The notes under the pieces are model-generated. The model was not told the origin of the DNA. It saw only the letters and a program-made list of their open reading frames with translations, and did no database searches. From Aureitalea marina (GTDB taxonomy: Bacteria; Bacteroidota; Bacteroidia; Flavobacteriales; Flavobacteriaceae), in NCBI RefSeq assembly GCF_002943755.1, contig NZ_MQUB01000001.1, forward strand, positions 2,158,501 to 2,222,500: DNA of 64,000 nucleotides, written 5' to 3'. Shown in pieces: positions 20,203-29,100 of this stretch (positions are counted from its first letter, which is position 1; each line of letters opens with the position of its first letter). The position numbers and the translations under genes are program-made.

Positions 20203-20358
20203 TTATCTGTAGCGTCTTTTACTATTCCATATGACTCCATGAGAACGAGTTAAAATTGCGTTACAAATAGGATTCCCGGAATGCTGTTGCTTTACATTGT
20301 TGTGCTTAACTAAAAACAAGTTACTGGTTGAAGCACTTGTGCGTGTTGTTGTATACAT
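20203..20358 (-). CDS. Predicted 51-aa microprotein
   Basis: The ATG at 20358 lies 22 bp after the -7 box of module P3 and opens a 51-residue frame, MYTTTRTSASTSNLFLVKHN and on, with a basic C-terminus (NSKRRYR). I recognise no domain. The main support is position: it is the first ORF behind a promoter identical in design to those of glnN and the giant protein. An upstream in-frame start at 20421 would lie inside the promoter and is rejected. The sequence is Ser/Thr/Asn-rich, and it may be a leader peptide or a chance frame in a regulatory RNA. Confidence 0.45.
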   Translation of the reverse strand: MYTTTRTSASTSNLFLVKHNNVKQQHSGNPICNAILTRSHGVIWNSKRRYR

Positions 20359-20380
20359 AATTATTCGTTTTTGTTTTGTG

Positions 20381-20450
20381 CAAAAGTATGTAGCACTCCA
20401 GTGCTCGGAAATAGAGAGCACTCCTCATTTTACATAGGTAGTACCCCCCA
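20381..20450 (-). promoter_or_regulatory. Shared 70-bp promoter/operator module P3
   Basis: Minus strand: degenerate inverted repeat TGGGGG-GTAC-TACCTA at 1-16, TGAG at 24-27, GCT at 32-34, CTATT at 37-41, -7 box TACTTTTG at 63-70. It shares GCTCTCTATT at 32-41 with P1. The first ATG downstream is at 20358. Confidence 0.72.
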
Positions 20451-20820
20451 GAATCCAGATTCTTTAATCATACGGTCAAACTATTTCCTTACAGGGAACG
20501 CGTAGAATGTTTTATAAGCACTAGGTCCGGTTTTAATTATTGAGAAAGGTTGCTACGGACAAATAGAATACTTACCCACATAATGGGTAGTTGCAGAGTA
20601 CCATAAACAGTTGATTTTTGATGAGAAACCAACATCCCATTAAAACAATATAACAGATGGTGTCCAAAAAAGAAATATGGCCCAGTGGTATGTTGGGAAA
20701 TTAGGTGCGATTATGTTGTTAGACGGCTTGCATCTCTACTTAAAAAACCGTCCGTCCACCACTCGTTCTTTACCGCTACAGGCGGTTTAATAGAGCATGA
20801 GTCGCTCCATTTAAAAACAA
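20451..20820. other. Intergenic region without a supported gene
   Basis: 370 bp separate P3 from the end of the sensor gene. The only structure seen is a short hairpin, ACCGC-N5-GCGGT, at 20772-20786 that may help end the sensor transcript. Confidence 0.45.
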
Positions 20821-23800
20821 TTAAGTAGTCGTGGGCAATGTAAAGGAAATGGTCGTACCTACTCCTTCAACACTGAAAGCTTGGATACTTCCCCCATTTT
20901 TGAGAATAAGACTGTTACAGAGCTCCAACCCCAGACCTGAACCCTTTTCGTTATCCGTTCCGTAAGTGGTAAAGTTTTTATTCTTTTTAAAGAGTTTCTT
21001 GACTTTTTCCTCTGGTATTCCGATACCTGTATCTTTAACGGTTATACAAATTGTCCCCTCCATAATTTTACCCTCTATGGTAATACGATCTCCGGCCGTT
21101 GTAAATTTAATCGCATTCGAAATTAAATTTCGAAGTACCGTTTGCACCATATTGCGGTCAAAATAGGCTTTCAAAGACGATGGCACCTTATTGGAAAGAA
21201 GTACTCCCTTGCGCTTTGCTTCTTTATTGAAAAGGGTTATGTTTTGGGCTACAAGTGGTTGTATTTGCTGTGAGGAAGGTTCAAAAATCATTTCTCCCTT
21301 TTGCGCTATAGACCATTCTAAAAGGTTGTCCAGTAGAGCACTGGTATTTTCGTGGTCACGTCCTAACATGGAGATTATCTCCTTGCGTTCCACTTTGCTC
21401 AAATCTCCCTGCTCAAGAAGCATCAAGCCCATTTTAAGCTGTCCAAATGGGCCTCGTAAGTCATGCGCAATTACCGAAAACATTTTATTTTTCATGTTAT
21501 TGGCCTCCTGCAAATCCTCCTTCTGTAACTCGATCTCTTCTTTTTGTTGCCGTATTTCTTTAGTGGCAACCCTTACTTGACTTAGCAATTCTTGCTGTCT
21601 TTTCTTTAAGGTACGCAAGCGCATTCTAACGTAAGAATATAACAACAGTATCACTAAAAAAGCATAACAAGTTCGGGCCCACCAAGTGTGCCACCAGGGC
21701 GGAAGGATTTTAAATCTATAGGTGTATTCCGGGCTCCAGATCCCAGAAGCGCCCATCGCTTTTACTTTAAATGTGTACGAGCCATAACTCAGATTTCTAT
21801 AATCGGCCTTATTCTCGTAGCTGGGTTTAGACCATCCTTGTTCCAGCTCTTCTATTGTATGACTAAATTGAACACTATGTGGAGCGATCCAGTCAATTGC
21901 CGAAAAGAAAAACGAACATTGTTTTTGAGAAGGCTGTGCCACTAAATCCAAGGGCAGATTGTAGAAGGGCAAAGTCTTGCTAAATGTAAATGGCAAGCCC
22001 TCCTGGTTTTCTATTGCGTTAAAGTCATAAAAAGTATCGTTGAGTTCAATCCTGTTTAAAAAAAGACTAGGAACGGCAGGGGTTTCTCTCAACATTTCAG
22101 GGCTTTTCTTGGTTATATTCACCACATTCGAGAGCCAAAGGGTTCCTTGGCTGTCTAAGAGGGCATCTCCACCAAAAAAAGAGAGTTCCGGAAGTCCATC
22201 CGACTCAAAGTAAGACCGTATTGAAAACGGTGTGGAAGAATTGGAGGCAACTGTGTTAGGAGTAAAAACAGTAATCCCTTTCTCCGTTGTAGCCCAGATT
22301 CTCTTATTGGAATCCTGCTGTAGTGCCCAAACTACATTGTCGGAGAGACCATCACTAGTGGTATAGGAATTAAATTTTTCCCCATCAAAGGTTGAAATTC
22401 CACCACCTAGGGTACCAATCCAGAGCAATCCATCGGTATCGACAAAAAGGGTGTTTATGGTGTTTTCACTTAGCCCCTCGCCCTCACCGTAATACGTAAA
22501 GGTTTCACCATCGTATCGTGCCAAACCCGCATTTGTAGCCATCCAAATAATCCCGGTACTGTCGGCAGTAATATCATTAACGGTATTATTTAAAAAGCCA
22601 TTTTCTTCTTTATAATAATGAATTTCATCCCCTTTAAAAAGTGTAATTCCTTCGGCAGTCCCTGCCCAGATGTGATTCTGTTGATCGACATAAACACAAT
22701 TTACAGAAGCACTCGATAAGCCATGCTCGGTGGTATAATTGGTTAGGTGAGTACCATTATAAGCGCTAAGTGCCTCACGCGTTGCAAGCCAAATAGTTCC
22801 TTGAGCATCCTCTGCCAAATCGGTGATGTTATTTGACAAGAGTCCTGTTTGGGTGGTAAAAGAAAGCAATTCATCCTTTTTAATTACCGAAGCTCCCCCA
22901 GAATCGCTCCCTATCCAAACATTATTCTGTCGGTCTTCGAGCAAAGCCTTATAACCAGGGACAACGATTCCAGATTTTGGGGTTAGGTAAGAAAAAGAAT
23001 CATGCCGAAAGATTCCAAGTCCACCTCCGTCCGAAGCAAACCAAAGGTGGTTATCTGTATCGACATAAAGCTCTATGATGTCATCGCTAACCAATCCCTC
23101 TTTTTCTCCATAGCGATAAAATTGATTATTTCGATATTCAAAAATACCCGATGTACTCGAAGCGATCCATATGGAACCATCATGGTCCTCTACAATAGCC
23201 GTGATCATCCCCATCCTGGCTTGTGTATCGGCAAACGTATAAAGGGTATCTTCTGTGTAACGGTAAACACCTTTTTGACTCCCTATCCATAAAGCCGATT
23301 TAGAATCTATGAAAAGTGCTCGTACACTCTCACTCTGGAGTCCGTTCGCTTGTTGCAGGAGCCTAAAATTTTTTCCGTTATAGATAGCCAACCCTCCTTC
23401 GGTGCCAAAATATATATTCCCTTCTTCATCGCCCGTAATGGCATACACTCTATTGTGGGGCAGACCCTCGAAAGTTGTGAAAAGGGTAAAAGAAAATCCG
23501 TTATAGTAGACAGCACCTTGGTAGGTCCCAAGCCAATAACCTCCGTCTTTATCGGGATAAATGTCGGTAACAAAATGATGGGGAAGCCCCTCTTTCTCAC
23601 TGATATTGGTAAAGGATAGACCGTCATAAATGGATAGGCCTCCTTCTGTACCATCACCACGTGTACCTATTAAAATATGACCGTTGACATCTTCCGAAAC
23701 TTTCCATATGAAATTTGAAGCCAAGCCCTGTTCTTTGGTATAGTGCGTAAAACTTTGACCATCGTACATACTGAGACCATTGTAGGAGCCTACCCAAATG

Positions 23801-24399
23801 CGTTTTTTTGAATCTTGAAATACGCAATAAACGTAAGAGGTAAGCATTCCTCCAGTGACATCAAGTGACTTTATATCGAAAGGAATACTTGTATTTTTAT
23901 ATTTAGGTGAAAGTGCTCTTTTTCGTGGAAGCTGCTTCCTTAATATACGCTCTCCAGCCAAAGAAAGAGGCACTCCTGTGAGAAGTGTGTCTCCAATCCC
24001 GTTAAGCAGCCAAGGCGAGTCTTGTGAGCTGTTATTTTTAGGCTCCAGAAGGAGTTTATAAGGAATGCTCTTTTTAGTTGTTGAAAAAGGGATGCTGTTT
24101 TCTTCCAATTTATTTGGAGCCAATACCCCAATGCCAACTGGGTTGGCAGTGGCTAAAGCACTCTTTTTAATTATCTCGGGCTGAATGCGCAGTGGACTAC
24201 CCGTTTGAATTATAGTACCAAAATGGTTAACGATTCCCGCGCTATCCTTGTCTTGCTGCAGTACAAGGGGCTCGTTGCTCACATCCGACTGGTTTGTTGC
24301 ATCCTGCAACAGGCTGTCATTTCGATCCCGATCTCCACATGACAGACAGAATAGCGCTATAAGAAAAAGAGGAAAAAGTCCATATTTGCGGGACTCCAT
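20821..24399 (-). CDS. Periplasmic-propeller sensor histidine kinase (Reg_prop/Y_Y_Y)
   Basis: The product is about 1,192 aa. A lipoprotein-like leader (LFLIALFCLSCG) precedes a periplasmic part with about a dozen Reg_prop propeller repeats (ILIGTRGDGTEGGLSIYDG type), so the protein may be processed or simply membrane-inserted there. A Y_Y_Y domain comes before the single transmembrane helix (CYAFLVILLLYSYVRM), followed by a coiled coil. The HisKA H-box is FSVIAHDLRGPFG, and the ATPase has N-box NLISNAIKF, G1 DTGIGIPEE and G2 GSGLGLELC. Unlike hybrid HTCS proteins that control polysaccharide loci, it has no receiver or HTH domain. The divergent LuxR-type regulator at 24545 is the probable partner. 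I used the ATG at 24399, since the further in-frame start at 24408 is TTG. Confidence 0.9.
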   Translation of the reverse strand: MESRKYGLFPLFLIALFCLSCGDRDRNDSLLQDATNQSDVSNEPLVLQQDKDSAGIVNHFGTIIQTGSPLRIQPEIIKKSALATANPVGIGVLAPNKLEENSIPFSTTKKSIPYKLLLEPKNNSSQDSPWLLNGIGDTLLTGVPLSLAGERILRKQLPRKRALSPKYKNTSIPFDIKSLDVTGGMLTSYVYCVFQDSKKRIWVGSYNGLSMYDGQSFTHYTKEQGLASNFIWKVSEDVNGHILIGTRGDGTEGGLSIYDGLSFTNISEKEGLPHHFVTDIYPDKDGGYWLGTYQGAVYYNGFSFTLFTTFEGLPHNRVYAITGDEEGNIYFGTEGGLAIYNGKNFRLLQQANGLQSESVRALFIDSKSALWIGSQKGVYRYTEDTLYTFADTQARMGMITAIVEDHDGSIWIASSTSGIFEYRNNQFYRYGEKEGLVSDDIIELYVDTDNHLWFASDGGGLGIFRHDSFSYLTPKSGIVVPGYKALLEDRQNNVWIGSDSGGASVIKKDELLSFTTQTGLLSNNITDLAEDAQGTIWLATREALSAYNGTHLTNYTTEHGLSSASVNCVYVDQQNHIWAGTAEGITLFKGDEIHYYKEENGFLNNTVNDITADSTGIIWMATNAGLARYDGETFTYYGEGEGLSENTINTLFVDTDGLLWIGTLGGGISTFDGEKFNSYTTSDGLSDNVVWALQQDSNKRIWATTEKGITVFTPNTVASNSSTPFSIRSYFESDGLPELSFFGGDALLDSQGTLWLSNVVNITKKSPEMLRETPAVPSLFLNRIELNDTFYDFNAIENQEGLPFTFSKTLPFYNLPLDLVAQPSQKQCSFFFSAIDWIAPHSVQFSHTIEELEQGWSKPSYENKADYRNLSYGSYTFKVKAMGASGIWSPEYTYRFKILPPWWHTWWARTCYAFLVILLLYSYVRMRLRTLKKRQQELLSQVRVATKEIRQQKEEIELQKEDLQEANNMKNKMFSVIAHDLRGPFGQLKMGLMLLEQGDLSKVERKEIISMLGRDHENTSALLDNLLEWSIAQKGEMIFEPSSQQIQPLVAQNITLFNKEAKRKGVLLSNKVPSSLKAYFDRNMVQTVLRNLISNAIKFTTAGDRITIEGKIMEGTICITVKDTGIGIPEEKVKKLFKKNKNFTTYGTDNEKGSGLGLELCNSLILKNGGSIQAFSVEGVGTTISFTLPTTT

Positions 24400-24544
24400 A
24401 GGAATCAAATAATTAAGTTTACTATTTTTGAAAGACCACTGTTACAAGACTATTCATAATAAAGGTATCTTTCTACTATCCAAATAAAGGAATTATAAAT
24501 TAAATATGGATCCCATTAAAAGCTCATTAACAGAGCTCTGACCA

Positions 24545-25204
24545 ATGACCCAAATAATAGAAGTCCTTATTGCCGAAGACCACCCCATTTTTAGACGGGG
24601 ATTAATGGAAATTATTCGTAAAGAGCCCGGAATAAACGTAGTTGCCAGCCTCAGTAACGGTATGGAAGTAGCTAATGTTGCGAGTAAATGTAAGCCTGAT
24701 ATTGTATTACTCGACATTGATATGCCTTTAAAATCTGGATTGGAGGTGGCAGCAGAGTTACAAGCTGCTCACACCAATGCTAAAGTTATATTTTTAACTT
24801 CGAATAGTTCCTATGCTATCTTTTCTGAGGCAATTGCCTGTGGTGCTAAGGGTTATATCTTAAAAGACAATGCGATAGAGGACACGGTAAACTGTATAAA
24901 AACCGTAGCGGATGGCAAAATGTATATCACGCCTTCTTTGTCTGAGTTTTTAGTGAAACAATCTACCGATAGTGGGCACAATTCGAAAACAGAGCTCACC
25001 GACAAGCTCACTGCATCGGAGATGCGAATTCTCCAATTAGTGGCTCGGCAAAAAACCAGTAAAATGATCGCAGAATCATTATTTGTTAGTATTAAGACGG
25101 TCGAAAACCATCGTTCTAACATTTGTAAAAAATTGGGACTCTCCGGTGCCAACAGCCTCCTTAAATTCGTGTTGTTGCGCCCTGACTTATTTCAAGAGGA
25201 ATAA
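24545..25204 (+). CDS. NarL/FixJ-type response regulator
   Basis: The 219-aa protein has a receiver domain at about 1-125. Its acidic pair is in IAEDHP, the phosphoacceptor Asp in VLLDIDMP (near residue 58), Thr/Ser in LTSN and Lys in LKDN. A LuxR-type helix-turn-helix follows at about 150-215 (LTASEMRILQLVARQKTSKMI and SIKTVENHRSNICKKLG). It is divergent from the sensor kinase across 145 bp, so the two probably form one two-component system. No other transcription factor lies in the accessory segment, which makes it the first candidate to bind the operator of modules P1-P3. NarL-family heptamers (TACYYMT) resemble TACCCCT found there. That assignment is inference. Confidence 0.92.
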   Translation: MTQIIEVLIAEDHPIFRRGLMEIIRKEPGINVVASLSNGMEVANVASKCKPDIVLLDIDMPLKSGLEVAAELQAAHTNAKVIFLTSNSSYAIFSEAIACGAKGYILKDNAIEDTVNCIKTVADGKMYITPSLSEFLVKQSTDSGHNSKTELTDKLTASEMRILQLVARQKTSKMIAESLFVSIKTVENHRSNICKKLGLSGANSLLKFVLLRPDLFQEE

Positions 25205-25241
25205 AAGTCAATTAAAATAATCGATAGAAGACTCTCCGACC

Positions 25242-25307
25242 CTTTTTGTTTAATCGTCCAACTCCTCTACCAACGAGGCCCTATTCCCCTCCCAAGACAA
25301 GTTAAAG
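25242..25307 (+). repeat. Dispersed C-rich repeat, copy 2
   Basis: About 65 bp matching 25422-25487 with substitutions: both have ATCGTCCAACTC and then ATTCCCCTCCC(A/G)AGACAAG. The core also occurs at 561-580. Confidence 0.6.
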
Positions 25308-25421
25308 GTTTGATTCTAGAACGTTCCATTCGGCATGGACCTTCTGGTGTAGATTCACAAAAGCAGCAGAAACAAAAAAAGCCTCTCCAATTAAGTAAAA
25401 GCCTTTCATCGGTCTTTCGAC

Positions 25422-25487
25422 CACATTGTTTGATCGTCCAACTCTTCCAGCTAGGAGTGTCATTCCCCTCCCGAGACAAGTTAAGTA
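25422..25487 (+). repeat. Dispersed C-rich repeat, copy 3
   Basis: It lies 180 bp after copy 2 in the same orientation. CTAGG, CATTCCCCTCCC and GACAAG are shared with copy 1. The 25205-25590 stretch holds no gene. Confidence 0.6.
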
Positions 25488-25546
25488 TTAACGCTCTAAC
25501 ATTTCCATGGATCTAGATCGGACTTCTGACCATTTAAAAATACAAA

Positions 25547-25573
25547 ACCCTGCAAACTCAATGTTTACAGGGT
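25547..25573 (-). terminator. Probable minus-strand terminator
   Basis: Arms ACCCTG/CAGGGT, with inner AAAC/GTTT, are followed on the minus strand by TTTTGTATTTTT. It follows the tRNA 3'-end fragment at 25592-25604. Confidence 0.6.
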
Positions 25574-25591
25574 CTATAAAATTACACTTGT

Positions 25592-25726
25592 TGGCCCACT
25601 AGGGGACCGAGCGTTAAAAAAATGTCCAGTGGACATTTTTAGCGAAGGGCCAGCTGGCGGGAGGGCGTGAGAGCCCGATCCATAGGAATAGAAAAAGGCC
25701 CCAAACTTTTGTTTGAGACCTTTTTT
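25592..25726 (-). repeat. Diverged tRNA-end/hairpin unit with terminator
   Basis: Minus strand: terminator hairpin of the preceding unit (25726-25692), GC-rich repeat (25675-25647), perfect hairpin AAATGTCCA-N-TGGACATTT (25638-25620) and the last 13 nt of tRNA-Gln (25604-25592). Compared with the copies at 3638-3656 and 25781-25799, one base pair has changed on both sides (G:C to T:A), so pairing is kept. Confidence 0.6.
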
Positions 25727-25730
25727 GAAT

Positions 25731-25970
25731 TTGTTGGCCCACTAGGGCTCGAACCGGGCCGAATGTCTTCGAAGAAGTCGAAAGGTCCAGTGGACCTTTT
25801 GAAATGAGGAGCCAGGTGGTGCGCAGGCAGGTGAGAGCCTAGCAATAAAAAAACCCCCGAAAATCTCGGAGGGTTTGCGTTGGCCCACTAGGGCTCGAAC
25901 CTAGACTCTTCTGAACCAAAATCAGACGTGTTGCCAGTTACACCATGGGCCAATACCATAATGCGGATGC
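25731..25970. repeat. 240-bp direct repeat, right copy
   Basis: It matches 3588-3827 at 239 of 240 positions. It includes the hairpin unit (25735-25839), the terminator at about 25847-25876 and the second tRNA-Gln. The sequence to its right differs completely from that beyond the left copy. Confidence 0.9.
25880..25952 (-). tRNA. tRNA-Gln (anticodon TTG), copy 2
   Basis: It is identical in all 73 positions to the copy at 3737-3809, with the same cloverleaf, anticodon loop TTTTGGT and discriminator A. It is followed on the minus strand by the same terminator. Confidence 0.95.
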
Positions 25971-26100
25971 AAATTTAGTAGAAACTTTCAGTTGCACAAA
26001 CAAATTTAGCCAAAAAAAGAGGCGCCATCCTTAGGAATATTTTATCATCCAACTACTTATATTATTAGTAAATTCGCCCCAATCATTATCCGCTAAGTGC

Positions 26101-29100
26101 ATGGATTCGTTCAATTTCAACAAATGGAATAACATCTTGGGGTGGTCGGTTTTTGGGATCGCCCTGCTCACCTATTGGCTCACTGTCGAGCCAACGGCCA
26201 GTTTTTGGGACGCAGGTGAATACATCGCTACCTCCAGTAACCTGGAAGTAGCTCACCCACCAGGTGCACCGCTGTATCAGTTACTCGGAGCATTTTTCTC
26301 CATTTTTGCAATGAGCCCGAACAGCATCGCCTTGACCATCAACTTGATGTCTGTTTTTGCCAGTGCTTTCGCGATACTGTTTATGTTCTGGTCCCTCACG
26401 CTACTCTTACGGTCGGTGGTGGGACAACATGTAGAGATCACTACAAATCACGCCAAGGCCATTTTGGGAAGCGCGGCAGTCGGATCACTGGCCTTCACTT
26501 TTACGGATAGTTTTTGGTTTAGCGCTGTAGAAGCAGAAGTCTATGCGTCTGCGGCTTTTATCATGTCTGTATTGTTCTATTGCGGGCTACGCTGGGAGCG
26601 CGAGATGAACCAACCGCGTGGCAACAGATGGCTGGTATTGATCGCCTTTATCGTTGGCTTATCCTTTGGTATCCACTTTATGGGGCTGCTTACCATACCC
26701 GCTATTGGACTACTTTACTATTTCAAGAATTACAAGACCATTACTCTCAGGAATTTCATCATCGCCAATGTGGTGAGTGTGGCTATACTACTGTTCATCT
26801 TTAAGCTACTACTCCCCTTGACCTTGAAGTTCTTTAGTGGAATGGAACTATTTTTTGTCAACCAAGTTGGTCTTCCTTTCAATTCCGGTTCTATTATTGC
26901 GGGACTGTTCTTCATTGCCTTGTTCTTCTTTGGGTTAAGATACACCCGGAAGAAAGACTATGTGAATCTGAATACAGGCTTACTTTGCATTCTTTTCATT
27001 TTCATTGGTTTCTCCAGCTGGTTGATGTTACCCATTCGGGCCAACGCCGGGACTGTTATCAACGAAAACAACCCGAACAACGCCAGAGAACTTCTTGCTT
27101 ATTACAACCGGGAACAATACCCGGAGACCCACTTATTCTATGGCCCTCAGTTTACGGAGATCTACGCTGGTTTGGACCCTAGAAATCCGTACAAGGATGA
27201 TAAACCAAAATACGAGAAAGACGTAGAGGCTGGGAAATATGTGGTCGTGAACGATTATAAGAATGCCGGTCAAAACCTGGACGATGCCCACAAAGCATTT
27301 TTGCCGCGGATGTGGAGTTCGGAACACGCCGCCAATTACCTGGAATATACAGATGGTCTGGAGTTTTCCATTAAACGGCAATACCGGGGCGAACAGCGTT
27401 TGGTCGATGAGGTAAATGCCTTCAAACAGGCCTACCGAGAAGGACTGGTTGACAAGGGCCAGTACAATGAGTTCTTGCAGACTTATGGGCAATTCTTCGA
27501 TGTGGAAAAACCCAGTTTCTGGCACAATATCAGCTTTATGTTCCAGCACCAGTTCTCGTATATGTATTGGCGTTATTTTATGTGGAATTTTACAGGTCGC
27601 CAGGACGATGTGCAGGGACAGGGAACCATGCTACACGGAAACTGGATCTCAGGGATCAAATTCCTGGATGAGATGCGCCTGGGATCCCAGGACGATCTTC
27701 CAGATCCGGTGATCAACAACGGAGCACGTAACACCTATTATTTCCTACCGTTGATCCTGGGGGTTCTGGGATTGGTCTTTCACTTCAAGAACGACAAGAA
27801 GAGTTTTTGGGTGCTGTTGGTCTTTTTTCTGTTCACCGGACTTGCGCTCAAGGTTTACCTCAATGAGCGGCCTTTCGAACCCCGGGAACGGGATTACGCT
27901 GTGGTAGGATCCTTTTATGTCTTTGCTATGTGGATCGGGTTTGGTGTATATGCCCTTTTCGAAGTTGTCAAAGATTACATCAAACCAAAATTGGCCCTAC
28001 CTGTTGTACTTGGAGCTACCTTGTTGGCAGCCCCCGTTTTACTGGCAACACAGAACTGGGACGATCACGACCGTTCTAATCGTTATACAGCCAACAGTAT
28101 GGGGCAAATGTACCTGGACAGTTGCGCAGAAAATGGCATCTTATTCACCATTGGAGACAACGACACCTTTATGCTCTGGTACAAACAAAACATCGAGCAA
28201 TATCGCCAGGATATTCGGGTTGTATGTACCGCCTTGTTCGTGACCGACTGGTATATAGACGACATGAAGAAGAAAGCCTTTACCAGCGATCCTATCCCAT
28301 CACAATTGACTCATGAGCAGTATCGAACGGGCACAAGGGATTTCATCTTCTATCATGGTACGGACTTTAACAAGGCCATAGGCGATTTCGAACGCGTAGA
28401 AAATGGAGAGATGACCCTGGAAGACTTCCGTAGAAGGAATCCCGGCGCTGCAGAAGAGATCCGATTCCTGGTGAATAACGGGACGGATATCGAGACCTTG
28501 AAGCGAAACGGAGATACACTGGATATCAACACCTGGATGAATTGGGTTGCCAGCGACGAACGCCCTACCCAGGTAGAACTGAACTCAGGTAAATTCGCAC
28601 ACTCATTCCCTACCAAGAATATCCGAATTCCGGTAGACAAGGAAGCCGTCTTGCGAAGTGGTATCGTCAAACCAGAGGACGCGGATAAGATCGTTCCTTA
28701 TATTGACATCAATCTTTCTGGGAACATCATGTACAAGAACCGGATGATGATGCTGGACATCATCGCCAACAACAACTGGGATCGACCAATTTATTTCTCA
28801 GGTGGAGCCTTTGGTGATGACGATTATATCTGGATGAAAGACTACCTTCAATTGGAGGGTGTGGTGTACAAACTGGTTCCGATCAGAACACCTATCGACC
28901 CGGATAACCCTTTTGATATGGGCCGAATTGATACCGACAAGATGTACGATATCGTGACAGCCTGGGATTGGGGTAATGCCGGTACCGACCTCATCTACCA
29001 CGACACAGAAACACGTCGTAATGGAATCACCTATCGTTCAAATCTGGCCCGACTAGCAGAAGCCTTAAGAAAAGAAGGCAAGAAAGAAAAGGCGATCGAG

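Noticed and set aside
13341-20450. Sigma-54 promoters for the nitrogen genes
   Set aside because: No TGGC-N8-TGC-type -24/-12 element is present. A good TAnnTTTG box explains transcription by the primary sigma factor.
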